Assembly (NCBI RefSeq): GCF_000210295.1
Contig: NC_026736.1
Location: 434,001-498,000 of the forward strand
DNA length: 64,000 nt
Reading direction: 5' to 3'
Source: Trypanosoma brucei gambiense DAL972
Taxonomy: Eukaryota > Euglenozoa > Kinetoplastea > Trypanosomatida > Trypanosomatidae
Positions 30,533-40,378 of the stretch are shown piece by piece; within the stretch, counting starts at the first letter, position 1; the number at the start of each line of letters is the position of its first letter. The position numbers and the translations under genes were made by a program. The notes below the pieces were generated by a model, which was not told the DNA's origin, ran no database searches, and was given only the letters and a program-made list of their open reading frames with translations.

Positions 30533-32932
30533 TTAGTGGAGCACATGCCGTGCACGGAGTACAACATGCAACAAGTATGACTCTACCGTCTTATCCGCCG
30601 AGTTGTTTATAAATATCCACATTGGCCACCGCCCTTCTAACTGGCCTTCCGGTAGTCTCAACATGCTCATGTGCAGCGTGATAACTTGAGTATCTTGCGG
30701 GGCAAGCACGAACGTCTTTGGTTGGACATGAAGTTGGTACTTGTAGTTGTGATGAACAGTAAACATATCCTCACTTAAACAGACATTCACAAAATGCAGC
30801 CGTCGGAGTATTGGCGCGTTGGCTTCCTCAACACTCAACTCGATTGTTTGTGTATATGTCGGAGTCGGATACACCGTGGGAACTGTAACCAACGTTTTGG
30901 CAAGATGGTTGCTAGTCAGCGAATGCAGTAATATGTGCTGTGTTCCCACCTCATGCGGTCGAAGGTGCATCATATACAATCCCTCTCGCTGCTCCACGCG
31001 CATGCGCGGGTCACTGCAATAAATCGCCTCAACACCCTCAGACGGAAGTGCCACAGCAGTGGTTTGACCGAACATCAGCTCACGTGTGGTCACCGTCTGT
31101 GAGGCAAATATGCTAAGCTCCCATGTTTCTAATGCTTTACTCAACTTTTCATCCTCAAAAAGAGTGAGATACTCCACTCGTTGTTCATTACAATCCCGTG
31201 GAATCGTAGTGTGGATAGTTACTTCCTCCCACACAGTAACCGATGACTGAGTAATGGGGTCTAACACTACATTCGGCTCCACTGTCGTCTCATCGGAGGC
31301 AATAGAAACATGGAGGCATGCATCACGCATAGTAGAAAGCAGCTTGTCACGTTCGGATGAAACTGAAAAGGCAGAGGAAGAAAAGAACCGTGAGAATATT
31401 TTCTTCGTCACCCTTGACCCACTGGGGCCATATACCTCATAACGACGGTCGACACATGGCGGTCCCACATTGGCGTGCACGTCGATAATTCGTACCGCCT
31501 CATGAGTGGGAGTGTATACAAACGCACGAAGGTTAACCTGTTCGCCCTCCACATCAACGCTGGCCGAGCGAGAGTCCATTGCGTAAGTGTTTCTCTGCTG
31601 ATTGAGACGAACGACAAAAAGAATGTCCGCATGTTCGCGCGGCCCCAAGTGGACTGTTGGGCACGACAACACATCAAGCGCATCAGTGGCTGCTGGGTCC
31701 ACTTCCACAGTGAATTGTAATCCCTGAGCAAATGGGTTCTGAAACGTTACGGATACCTGCTCTGGTCGGAAAGAGGCAACAGAAATGTAATGGTGCACGG
31801 TGAGGCGCTCCATTAGAGCCTCGCCTATCTTCTTTGACTTAAGTTCGTCTCGCTGTTTCTCCAGATAACGTAGCTTAAACTCACAATCTGCATCTTGCGG
31901 TCGAGCCCCTAAGTGAACCTTTGAAGATTGAATTCCATTGGCATAGAGCTGCTTAATGTACTGCGCACGACGCCAGTGCATATCATTGTCCGACACACTA
32001 GAGGCGGTAGAAAAATCCACCCCCGCTGTCGGTCCATGTTGCTTCAAACCCGTCGTAGACCCAACGAGGGGTTGAGCCCCCGGGTACGGCACACCCGTTA
32101 CTCCGCCCGTTTCCGGACCCGAATGCACAGCTTGCTGCTGATTTGCGGCGTCATTAGCGGTGGTCATCAAGCCCTGCCGAGTAGCCTCCTGTTGCGGATG
32201 GTGCTTTGCCTCCATAAGGTTTGTATGCGGTAACTTCCTCGCCACAACGACACGTGACACCTTCAGTGGCTCCACAACACGATTCTCACTCTGCTTCGGG
32301 AGCGGTTGACCCGTGCAAATGCAAAAAAGGGTCACATGCAACGAACCAGCATCTCGCACTACGGGCAAAACTTTAGATGGTACCTGAATTTCAGTGAAGC
32401 TGAGATCACGGTACACAACCAAGTCCTTTGGAATGCGAGCGCTCTCAGCATTGTACGGACGGCGAAACTCTGAGAGGCGTACATTCGCACTGCAAACGTA
32501 AAACATGGTTAGTGCGTTATAGATGTGAACATAGAGGATTGCATTGTCGCGTTGTTTATGCTTGTGCAAAAAGGGATTGTTAGCGACCTCAAAGGGTTCA
32601 TACCATATCATACCGCCCCGCTGCTTTCCTTCATACAATTTAAATGTGCTCACGTGCAATGATTTATCGACAGCTACAGCCCGAATGGGTCCTATGGTTT
32701 GGAAAGGTAGCGATCCAAAGGAAAACATGAAGCAAATATCCTTTGGTATAGGAATGGACTCATCTACAGTAAGTCCTTCGAAGCGAATACCGTACATCGA
32801 CCCGGCGTTTGTACAACTAGCTGATGTGTGCTCATCGATGGGGACGGCGTGCAGCGGATGAAGAATGGGTTGCAAACCCTCCTCTAACTTACGGCGTGTC
32901 TCCCATGAATAGAAACGGCAGTTGGTGTAAAG
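30533..32932 (-). CDS. NPHP4: Nephrocystin-4 homologue, C-terminal part (after frameshift)
   Basis: About 800 codons are open in this frame, from a stop at 32933-32935 to the stop at 30533. The frame has no ATG until 32797. It continues the 32884-34590 reading frame after a one-base shift. Collinear matches to the C-terminal half of vertebrate nephrocystin-4 include TVHHYISVASFRPEQVSVTF with NPFAQGLQFTVEVDP (human TEHTLHATLG..FEFVLKNPHN), VHLGPREHADILFVV (human LYLRPHETAHVPF), and near the end a block of tandem beta-sandwich domains ending PMWIFINNSADKTVESYLLHVV (human [21 protein letters not shown]). NPHP4 is a transition-zone protein at the cilium base. Before the homologous part there is a Gln/Thr/Gly-rich linker. 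Confidence 0.75.
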   Translation of the reverse strand, partial: LYTNCRFYSWETRRKLEEGLQPILHPLHAVPIDEHTSASCTNAGSMYGIRFEGLTVDESIPIPKDICFMFSFGSLPFQTIGPIRAVAVDKSLHVSTFKLYEGKQRGGMIWYEPFEVANNPFLHKHKQRDNAILYVHIYNALTMFYVCSANVRLSEFRRPYNAESARIPKDLVVYRDLSFTEIQVPSKVLPVVRDAGSLHVTLFCICTGQPLPKQSENRVVEPLKVSRVVVARKLPHTNLMEAKHHPQQEATRQGLMTTANDAANQQQAVHSGPETGGVTGVPYPGAQPLVGSTTGLKQHGPTAGVDFSTASSVSDNDMHWRRAQYIKQLYANGIQSSKVHLGARPQDADCEFKLRYLEKQRDELKSKKIGEALMERLTVHHYISVASFRPEQVSVTFQNPFAQGLQFTVEVDPAATDALDVLSCPTVHLGPREHADILFVVRLNQQRNTYAMDSRSASVDVEGEQVNLRAFVYTPTHEAVRIIDVHANVGPPCVDRRYEVYGPSGSRVTKKIFSRFFSSSAFSVSSERDKLLSTMRDACLHVSIASDETTVEPNVVLDPITQSSVTVWEEVTIHTTIPRDCNEQRVEYLTLFEDEKLSKALETWELSIFASQTVTTRELMFGQTTAVALPSEGVEAIYCSDPRMRVEQREGLYMMHLRPHEVGTQHILLHSLTSNHLAKTLVTVPTVYPTPTYTQTIELSVEEANAPILRRLHFVNVCLSEDMFTVHHNYKYQLHVQPKTFVLAPQDTQVITLHMSMLRLPEGQLEGRWPMWIFINNSADKTVESYLLHVVLRARHVLH

Positions 32933-34590
32933 TTAAGTACGGTGATGGAGTCGGTTGCGTCATCCAGCTGCTTACCGGACTCGCTGACTCGTTTCGCCTC
33001 AACAGCCCGTTGGCGGTGCTGTCGAGAAGCCTGCTCCTGCATCTGCCGCAGCCGGCGGGTTTCTTCCATGATGTTGCAGAGCATCTTAAACACGTCAGTG
33101 GAACGCCCCTCGAGAACGGCCCCCACCGCGCTGCCATCATCGGCGTAGTCTAACAAAGGGAATGATGCCGCACTGTGCCTTTTATCGGCAGCGGCAACTG
33201 GCGCCAACGCATCTGCCGTTGAAAGAATCTCCGTCTGCCGCCTACGCATATCAAATGGAGTAGGGATCAATTTGGCACCTTCAGTAATGGAGAGTAAAGT
33301 TGTTTTCCCCTCCCCCTCAGCTGCACTCACACCGTCCCCCTCATCTCCCAGCCTACCGCGCCTGCGTCCCAGTCGCCCTTCGCCCCTAACACCCGGCCGT
33401 GATACGTCGGCAAGAGTATCAACAACGCCGGTATCATAATATCCCACCACTAGTGTCACAACAACGGGAAGCTTCCCGTACGGTGATGTGGGTTCCAACA
33501 TGAGCATGCGTTGATCTCGGCACGAGAAAGGTCCCTGAAGTGTGGGAAGGTTCTCTATGCGGACATCACAATCTTTCATAGGCATCACACAGAGGGGAAA
33601 AACACAGAACCCTAAGACGCGGAAATCGTCATCTATTTCCCTTTTTCGCCGTATTGCCAACACCAGCGAGGTGGCGGAATGGACCGGTAGGCCGTCAATC
33701 TCCAGCGGGGTGGCGGAGTGCAGCAGCTGCTCCTTTAATTCTATTTGCTCAGATTTCACAGGCAAAGACGACAACGATAACGACAATGAATCAGAAAATT
33801 CTGAAACGTTTGATGGTTTGGACCCATCCCTAAACACTAGTGAAACCTCAGCCCCCTGCCCCAACTGCCTATAACCGTTGTGGGCCACGACGGCAATGCG
33901 CCACTCTGCTGAGCTGTCGCGCCATTCATCATCGTCCGCGGTCGGTACTATGTAAATATTCTGCAACACGCATCGGAAAATGTCGGTCGACGCCTGTGGG
34001 CAGTCGTCTACGAAGCTACGCGGTACCATAACACCGGTAGGGACCAGCCGCGTCAACAGTTGGCGTGTGGTATCGTCCTCAATAATCACCGCACTAAACG
34101 TAATTGTGTGCTCTTCCCCCTCAGATGCAGGCCACGCCTTGCGGCCTAAAGTTAAAACGTGCGCGCTGCCACGGTAAAGCTTGACAGAGGTGCTGGAGGC
34201 CATCGCCGACAGCTCAACATAACCCCAAAACAGTGCCTGCCGCCGCAGAACCGCGTCCGGAAGCGGAGCCGGGATCAGAATCTCCACAGCTAGAACCACA
34301 TCGTTTGGCCGACCCTGAAAAAGAACCGGCTCCCGCTCATCTCCTCGAGGAACATCATACGTCGCACCCACAAAATGGGAAGTGGCAACGTCAAACAGCG
34401 TCATTCGAAGCGCCACAACATCTTGGAATGGTGGTTCGGAGGGGAGCGGGTCCCAATTCACCTGAAGCGTGAGTACTCCATCAGTGGCACCCTCTGCCGC
34501 TGTATTGCATTCCCATGTATCATATCGTACAGCACTGGAGAGCAGCGCCCGCGCAGTTTGCTCCGCCGACCGGCTTCGTCTCATTCCCAT
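32884..34590 (-). CDS. NPHP4: Nephrocystin-4 homologue, N-terminal part (before frameshift)
   Basis: A 568-codon open frame starting at ATG 34590. It matches the N-terminal third of NPHP4: ALRMTLFDVATSHFVG with VLFQGRP (human LRVSFFDVTYRHFFG, IVFNEPL), VKLYRGSAHVL (human LRLYHGTPRALL) and IAVVAHNGYRQLGQGAEVSLV (human [21 protein letters not shown]). The frame closes at 32884, 8 bases before the coding sequence resumes in another frame. The two pieces together make about 1360 residues, near the 1426 of human NPHP4. A complete intergenic region with splice and polyadenylation signals cannot fit, so this is one gene broken by a single missing base (or two extra). Sequencing error, a real mutation or recoding cannot be told apart here. 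Confidence 0.75.
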   Translation of the reverse strand: MGMRRSRSAEQTARALLSSAVRYDTWECNTAAEGATDGVLTLQVNWDPLPSEPPFQDVVALRMTLFDVATSHFVGATYDVPRGDEREPVLFQGRPNDVVLAVEILIPAPLPDAVLRRQALFWGYVELSAMASSTSVKLYRGSAHVLTLGRKAWPASEGEEHTITFSAVIIEDDTTRQLLTRLVPTGVMVPRSFVDDCPQASTDIFRCVLQNIYIVPTADDDEWRDSSAEWRIAVVAHNGYRQLGQGAEVSLVFRDGSKPSNVSEFSDSLSLSLSSLPVKSEQIELKEQLLHSATPLEIDGLPVHSATSLVLAIRRKREIDDDFRVLGFCVFPLCVMPMKDCDVRIENLPTLQGPFSCRDQRMLMLEPTSPYGKLPVVVTLVVGYYDTGVVDTLADVSRPGVRGEGRLGRRRGRLGDEGDGVSAAEGEGKTTLLSITEGAKLIPTPFDMRRRQTEILSTADALAPVAAADKRHSAASFPLLDYADDGSAVGAVLEGRSTDVFKMLCNIMEETRRLRQMQEQASRQHRQRAVEAKRVSESGKQLDDATDSITVLNFTPTAVSIHGRHAVS

Positions 34591-35567
34591 TTTGTCTTCT
34601 TGGCACTACCTTCGTTCGCGATGCACCTGCGAAGGGAAATCTTTTTTCCCTTCTGAGTGCCCGTGCCTCCGTCCCTAATTGAAGCACGCCAACAACCAAA
34701 CTTTATGGATGATGGCACTTCACGAAGTGCAGCAGATTTACTTGAGTCTTCCTAACTTCCACGCCCTCTATTCCGCTTCAAGCGAAACTGAAAAGGCAAC
34801 TCACAAAAGCCAGAGACACAATGTAAAGGCTAGTTGTCAGTAAACCATAGAGAAGAAAGTAGAAGAAGAATGCCAACGGCAGGTATCAATAATGGTGCAA
34901 TCTCATCGTGGGTGTCGAGTTGCGAAGGGAAGAAGCAAAGAACAGGACCAAAGTAATAAAGCGGTTTAGGCGCCCGTACGATATAAAAGACAGAAAACTC
35001 ACCGACCTTAAGTGGCGGCAACACCACTATGCTCAAACAGAACTGCTGGTTTGGGTGATTATTACCGTAATAGTTGTTATCACCACCGTGCCTCTCACTA
35101 CCGTGTTACTGTTGTCATTACTTGCTTGCCTATTGAGAATAGCCCCAGCAAGTGAGCGGGCGGCAGCATCGGCAAGTGCCTCAATTAAATTACATTCAAG
35201 TACCCCAACTCACTCCTCCCACTGTTCTCCAGTAACTGCAGTTCCCTTCCCAATCCGACCTTGGTTTTAACACTCCGCGTGCGGGACCTCTCTCAAGGCG
35301 GTAGTCGGATGCCACAGGGACCAAGTCAGCAAGAAGAAAGAAATGCAAAGAAGGAAAGTGGTAGTTGCGACACGCCAGAGCCAACGGCGCTGTTGAGCAG
35401 CAAAATCGTGATGAAGCCGCCAACTGCACCGTATGATGGCATGCGCAGCCCACCGTAAAACGCTAACGTTTGAACCGATAATTGATAAAGGCACCCCATT
35501 CATATTGGAATAGTGTGTGCCCAGTTATACCAACGTAATAAGTGCATTAACAGGAAGCAGGCCAGGC
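34591..35567. other. Intergenic region upstream of NPHP4
   Basis: About 1 kb with the 3' UTR of the 260-aa gene and the NPHP4 5' UTR. A short pyrimidine tract and CAG (minus strand, plus 34627-34642) could be the NPHP4 splice site. No gene is seen. Confidence 0.55.
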
Positions 35568-36350
35568 CTACAAACCGAGTTCAGTGGGATCCCTCCCTGC
35601 CTTCTCAGCCAATTCTCTTTTGTATTCTTCAAACATTTTCTCCATTCGATGTGATTCATTCACCACTAACAACACGAACATAAACCAAATGTAAGCGAGG
35701 GCCACCACCTGAGCCATGTCGCCCCACTTGTTCAGCTTATCAACAGTGTCGGTATCTCCAACAACGGCAGTCGTGTGATCCGTTACGTTAAACCCGAGAC
35801 TCTGCAACACATTCACTGCGTCAGGTACATAAGCCGGTGGAAGGATAAACATCAGTGAGCGGTTGTCTTCCGACGGGTGTGTGACGTACCTTTCTCCCAC
35901 GATGTTAAGCACGCGCCTCCCAACCCAGCTGTGAAACCTTTCACGATACATATTCGGTGTCAGTAGCAAAAGCAGCATTGGGGTTCGAATTGGCTGTTCG
36001 CGTGAGATAAATTCACGCCGTGTGAGGTTAAGATCTATACAGTCGGGAAACCCCATAGGGTGAAAGTACGCGTAACCGGGGAAGATGTTTCGGCGCAAAA
36101 GAATGCGCGCGAGGTAAACGTGCGTCGGATTAAATATGTCGTTACTAACGTACAATTTGTGCTCCTTTGCGTAGGGCTGATAGACCCACTCAGAGTAATA
36201 TGAATCTAAGGCATACCGCGGTGCAGGAACAATAACTATCTGTTGCTTTCGAAACGGGTGCGTCACCTTCAATACGCTTGCTAGGTATTTTTTTTCCTCA
36301 GTGCGAATGATATCCTGCACGCGCCACTTCTTCTTCGCGAAGAGTGACAT
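35568..36350 (-). CDS. Conserved protein of unknown function with C-terminal membrane helix (260 aa)
   Basis: The start is the ATG at 36350 (MSLFAKKKWRVQDII); the open frame extends upstream without an ATG. I do not recognise the family. Residues 1-205 look globular and mixed alpha/beta, with tyrosine- and proline-rich segments (IVIVPAPRYALDSYYSEW, YAYFHPMGFPDCIDLN). Residues 211-230 form one hydrophobic helix (MAQVVALAYIWFMFVLLVV), followed by a charged helical tail (HRMEKMFEEYKRELAEK). The layout is a tail-proximal single-span membrane protein with a large N-terminal domain. No presequence is obvious. Many trypanosome proteins of this form are accessory subunits of mitochondrial membrane complexes, but that is only a guess. 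Confidence 0.75.
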   Translation of the reverse strand: MSLFAKKKWRVQDIIRTEEKKYLASVLKVTHPFRKQQIVIVPAPRYALDSYYSEWVYQPYAKEHKLYVSNDIFNPTHVYLARILLRRNIFPGYAYFHPMGFPDCIDLNLTRREFISREQPIRTPMLLLLLTPNMYRERFHSWVGRRVLNIVGERYVTHPSEDNRSLMFILPPAYVPDAVNVLQSLGFNVTDHTTAVVGDTDTVDKLNKWGDMAQVVALAYIWFMFVLLVVNESHRMEKMFEEYKRELAEKAGRDPTELGL

Positions 36351-36956
36351 GCTCTCTGGAGAAGATTCTGTCAGTTGGGCGGCACCCGGTGACTTGACGC
36401 TCAACTGCCACTAATACTGAACAGTTATCGCCTTCTCTCGCCTCTGCCCGCACCGCACGGTTCTCACGCTTCCGGTCCTGCGCGGGATATAAAAACACAG
36501 TTGACAGGAATAACAATGAACGTGATAAAAAGAGACATCAATAATGAGATGTTGCCGAATGGACCGCCACAAACAAAGGAGAGGGTAAAATAACATAACA
36601 ACACTTTGATTCCATTTTTTTTTTTTTAAACGGTTAGCGCAAAAGAAAACGATAGCACTCTTCAACAACGAAAAAGAAAACCTTGGGTTACGAGAGCTCC
36701 ATTGAACGCGCCCGGGCACATTGTAGTAAGATAAACCAACATTTTTAAAGGTAAAAAGAAGACATAACGGCGCCCCAACGTTGAAGATTCGTTCGACCAC
36801 TCCGGAGTAACAGCTAAAGAAACATCCCACACACAAATACACGCGCGAAAGCAGGCATTCCTATGCACTGGTAACTGATAGTGACAAAACTATGTTCGTA
36901 TCGCCATAAAGCACAGCAATGTTTCAAGGGAACGAAAAGACAAAGTAGAATGCGAC

Positions 36957-36980
36957 ACCACCACCACCACCACCACCACC
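36957..36980. repeat. (CCA)n microsatellite
   Basis: Eight uninterrupted CCA units. Confidence 0.9.
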
Positions 36981-37257
36981 CTGGTCCCTATATATCTCAA
37001 CGCGGTAAAAACCAGAAGCAGGTTTTAAAAAAAAAAGGTATTTACCACGTTGTTACCATAGGGAACGAAAAGAAAAAAATGAAAAGAAATGAAATGAAAA
37101 GAAAAGAACCGTTTCCGCAAAATAACATCCCTGTAATGGTGCACTCCAATACCTTCCCTTCCACCATCAGCTGTGAGCTCACATACCCATTCCTCATAAT
37201 ATTGTCTTCCTAGCGCCGGGACTGAAAATCTACAACAGTCTCATCCCATTCCCTACT

Positions 37258-37280
37258 CACACACACACACACACACACAC
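37258..37280. repeat. (CA)n microsatellite
   Basis: About 11 CA units in the aminopeptidase P 3' flank. Confidence 0.9.
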
Positions 37281-37371
37281 ATACACACTGGGAAGCGAAC
37301 AGTGGCGCTAAGGAAGATGCAAACAAGCGCGCACTCGTGAGAACAGAAGGGCGGCACCTAATTGTCACTCC

Positions 37372-39219
37372 TCAACAACCGCCCTCAAGCGCACAAAGTT
37401 CAGCTGTGTGGCGCTCCACGTACGCAAGTGCGCAACTGTCATTTACTCGACGTAAATGTGGAGTGAGGGCATCACGCACAGTGCGGTGGTAATCATTCAC
37501 CAACCGCACCTCGTCAGCAGTTAGCATCGACACATCAATGAGATCTCGGCACAATGGCACCATCGTGAGTGCCTCAAACGTGAGAAACCCCTCTTGGCTG
37601 TGACGTGTCGGTGCCCGCACGATTACCTCCAAGTTTTCAATACGTATGCCGTACTTTCCTGCTTTATAGTAACCAGGCTCATTAGACATAATCATTCCAG
37701 CAGCGAGAGTTGCTTCTGTTGGAGTGGGTCGATATCCAATACCCTGAGGTCCCTCGTGTACGTTAAGGAAAGACCCGACGCCATGACCCGTACCGTGGGC
37801 GTAGTCTAAACCATACCGCCAAAGGTGGACGCGCGCGAGTGCATCGAGCCGATGACCAGTCGTGCCTGTTGGCCACACCGCGTTGTGGAGCGCCAAGTGA
37901 CCTTTCAAAACAAGTGTATAAGCCTGGCGCTCCTCATCAGAGGGTGGATTGAAACAAACTGTACGAGTTACATCAGTCGTACCGTCAAGGTATTGAGCAC
38001 CACTGTCCACAAGATAGAGTTGGTCCGGTACGATGGTAGCAGATCCCTCCTTGGGAGGGGTGTAGTGCACAACAGCACCATTTGGCCCAACGGAGGAAAT
38101 AGTGGGGAAACTGAGCTGCACAAAGTGCTCCTGCTCGCGGCGGAAACCCTCGAGAACATCAGCACCGCTACACTCGGTGATAGTGGTGTCACCCTTCACA
38201 ACAATCATGTCGTGTAACCACGCGAGGTACCGCGTAAGTGCTACGCCGTCCCGTACGTGACAGCGGCGGAACCCTTCAATCTCAACGGCATTCTTTACTG
38301 CTTTAAGTCTCTGCGCTGGGCCGCATTTCACCCGATTCACTTTCATTTTGCATGACTCGAGCAGGGAGTACAGTCGTTGGCTCGTCTGGTATTCGTCGAC
38401 CAGAAAGGCGGTGCCAGTGGGGAGCGCGCGGACATAATCCTCCAGCGCCTCATACGGGTGGAGACTAACTGAGACGACACTGCGGCCGGATTGGGTCAAT
38501 TCCGCCTCGACAGGTGAAGATACCTTCGCTGAATCCACAAAGAGCGCCACGGCCGGGTCGGGGGCGGAACGTACAAGAGCATAAGAATAAAATACCGGAT
38601 TGTACGGAACGTCACTTCCACGTAAGTTCGTGAGCCACGCTACCTCGTCAAGCGCAGAAAGGATCATGGCCTCACATTTTTGTCCCTTGAGCTCCTCCAC
38701 AAGTGCCATCACCTTCTCCTCACGAGTTTGCCCACAGAACTGCTCAGGTCGGATGCTTAACATTTCCGCTTTCGCATCTGAGTTCTGCGGCATAAGTGGT
38801 CGAACAATCTCGGGGATAGGAACCAAATTAATAGCCTTCCGGCGCCTCTCCCACTCCGCGACAGTGGCAAGGTTATCATTCATTCCCACCAGCAAGTCTG
38901 GTTGAAGGTTGAGTCGGACAAAATCTTCCAGCGAGGGCACCCCCGGATGACCATCACGCATCAGTTGCCACTCCGGGTACAAACAATGGTCCGCTTCAAG
39001 CCAATAACGTCCATCCGTCCATAAATACGCCTCCTCCATTGTTATGAGACACGTGCCCGCGCTTCCGTTGAAATTTGTCAAGAAACCACGGCACTTGTAA
39101 CTGTCCATGACGTATTCGCTGTTGTGCGGATCGCTGGAGGGGACAATAAGAGCATTGATGGAGTGTAACTTCATGGCCTCACGCACGCGAGAAAGAATCT
39201 TGGCACTGTTGGTCGGCAT
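37372..39219 (-). CDS. Aminopeptidase P (Xaa-Pro aminopeptidase, M24B, XPNPEP1-type)
   Basis: A 615-aa enzyme collinear with human cytosolic XPNPEP1 (623 aa). It removes an N-terminal residue before proline. The pita-bread catalytic domain is C-terminal. All five metal ligands are present: D405 (LVDSG), D416 (TTDVT), H479 (GTGHGVG), E514 (NEPGYY) and E528 (IRIEN), each 9-10 positions before the human ones. The substrate-binding histidine segment VVHY is also there. The two N-terminal creatinase-like domains are intact (VPSSDPHNSEY, LWTDGRYWLEA). The first ATG of the frame is 39219 (MPTNSAKIL). There is no signal peptide, so the enzyme is expected in the cytosol. Confidence 0.96.
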   Translation of the reverse strand: MPTNSAKILSRVREAMKLHSINALIVPSSDPHNSEYVMDSYKCRGFLTNFNGSAGTCLITMEEAYLWTDGRYWLEADHCLYPEWQLMRDGHPGVPSLEDFVRLNLQPDLLVGMNDNLATVAEWERRRKAINLVPIPEIVRPLMPQNSDAKAEMLSIRPEQFCGQTREEKVMALVEELKGQKCEAMILSALDEVAWLTNLRGSDVPYNPVFYSYALVRSAPDPAVALFVDSAKVSSPVEAELTQSGRSVVSVSLHPYEALEDYVRALPTGTAFLVDEYQTSQRLYSLLESCKMKVNRVKCGPAQRLKAVKNAVEIEGFRRCHVRDGVALTRYLAWLHDMIVVKGDTTITECSGADVLEGFRREQEHFVQLSFPTISSVGPNGAVVHYTPPKEGSATIVPDQLYLVDSGAQYLDGTTDVTRTVCFNPPSDEERQAYTLVLKGHLALHNAVWPTGTTGHRLDALARVHLWRYGLDYAHGTGHGVGSFLNVHEGPQGIGYRPTPTEATLAAGMIMSNEPGYYKAGKYGIRIENLEVIVRAPTRHSQEGFLTFEALTMVPLCRDLIDVSMLTADEVRLVNDYHRTVRDALTPHLRRVNDSCALAYVERHTAELCALEGGC

Positions 39220-39356
39220 TGTACCGTCTAGACGAAAATCCTTATTCCACCTTTGATAGACACAGCGGCCAACGTAAAAAGAGTGTGTCGTAGGTGCACG
39301 CAGGATGCAGATAATCGGTGGCGATACTAACGGTAAAATGAAAAGAAGCAACCGAA

Positions 39357-39377
39357 TTTATTATTATTATTATTATT
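39357..39377. repeat. (TTA)n microsatellite
   Basis: About seven TTA units in the aminopeptidase P 5' flank. Confidence 0.85.
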
Positions 39378-39492
39378 TTTACTTTACCTTTCAAAGGCAC
39401 GATGGCGAAGAAGTGAATTAGGAAAGAAAATAACGGCGAACCGTCACACACCAGGAGATTATTGAGCGCGCACGGGACAAATACCCTATGAT

Positions 39493-39526
39493 ATATATGC
39501 ACACACATGATTGTGTGTGCATATAT
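39493..39526. repeat. Perfect inverted repeat (hairpin, 15-bp stem, 4-nt loop)
   Basis: Arms 39493-39507 and 39512-39526 are exact reverse complements, separated by TGAT. It lies about 275-305 bases upstream of the aminopeptidase P ATG. Confidence 0.9.
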
Positions 39527-39790
39527 TTGCGTGTGATGTGTCGTTATTGTTGCTAACGTTGCTTTTCTTCTTTTTTTTTCATGAAAACTTTGTTACCACG
39601 CACGAGATTAAATTGTTACCAGACAGCACGAAGACACAGGGACACATGAGAAAAAAGAAGAAGAAAGGGGAAACGGATATAAAACACCGTATTCTCCCAA
39701 GTCTTCCACTACAAGGCGTGGTGTAACTGCCGTACTAAAATGGAGGGAAAAGGGAAAGAACGCTGTCGATTCACTCAGTGGCCCAGATGG

Positions 39791-39856
39791 CACACATACA
39801 TACACACACACACGCACACACACACACACACACATATATACATATATATATATATA
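39791..39856. repeat. Compound (CA)n/(TA)n microsatellite
   Basis: CA units with single interruptions grade into TA units; total about 66 bases. Confidence 0.9.
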
Positions 39857-40378
39857 AACGAGTAAGTAATAATAATAATAAAACAAAAAAACAAAAGCAC
39901 CCAGGTGGACCTACAACAAGTGGGGATCAACAGGCAGTCCCTGTCGCGTATCTCCGTCGGAGGCTTCCACTAGAGAGAAATAAACAAAAAAAAAGGAAAA
40001 TGTTTTAACCCCCTCTCCAAACCTCACGCCCTAAACCCCTCCCTCCTTTTTTACATATAAATATAGTCTTACCTCCGTACTCGGCCGCTGTTGGCATTCA
40101 CAATACATCAATTAATATTTCAGCACTCTGGCTATCAGAAAATTATATCACCCAGTAGAAAAAAAAAGCAGGTGGAAGGGAACTAACTAAAAACAAAAGA
40201 TACAAGTACAAATAAGAAAGCGAGGGAGAAATGCATGTCATTCCCCACTTTTCTTCTTCAACCAGTATTCCTTGGAAAGGTTATTTGTACAACTTCACTA
40301 CCATTTCAGTCGCTACGGTATTTGCATGATCTAATTTTGTTTTTCCCTCTTTTAAATGAATCCTTCAGGGAAGCACAG

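Larger units (their letters stand above)
36351..37371. other. Intergenic region between aminopeptidase P and the 260-aa gene
   Basis: About 1 kb with simple repeats: (CCA)n at about 36957-36980, AAAAG-type purine tract at 37066-37107 and (CA)n at 37258-37280. These sit in the aminopeptidase 3' UTR and the 260-aa gene 5' UTR. No gene is seen. Confidence 0.6.
39220..40378. other. Intergenic region upstream of aminopeptidase P
   Basis: About 1.16 kb. It holds a TTA trinucleotide run at 39357-39377, a perfect hairpin at 39493-39526, a mixed CA/TA microsatellite at 39791-39856 and an ATA run at about 39867-39881. No gene is seen. Confidence 0.6.

Noticed and set aside
39778..40008. Plus-strand frame with His-Thr repeats
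   Set aside because: It is a translation of the CA/TA microsatellite.
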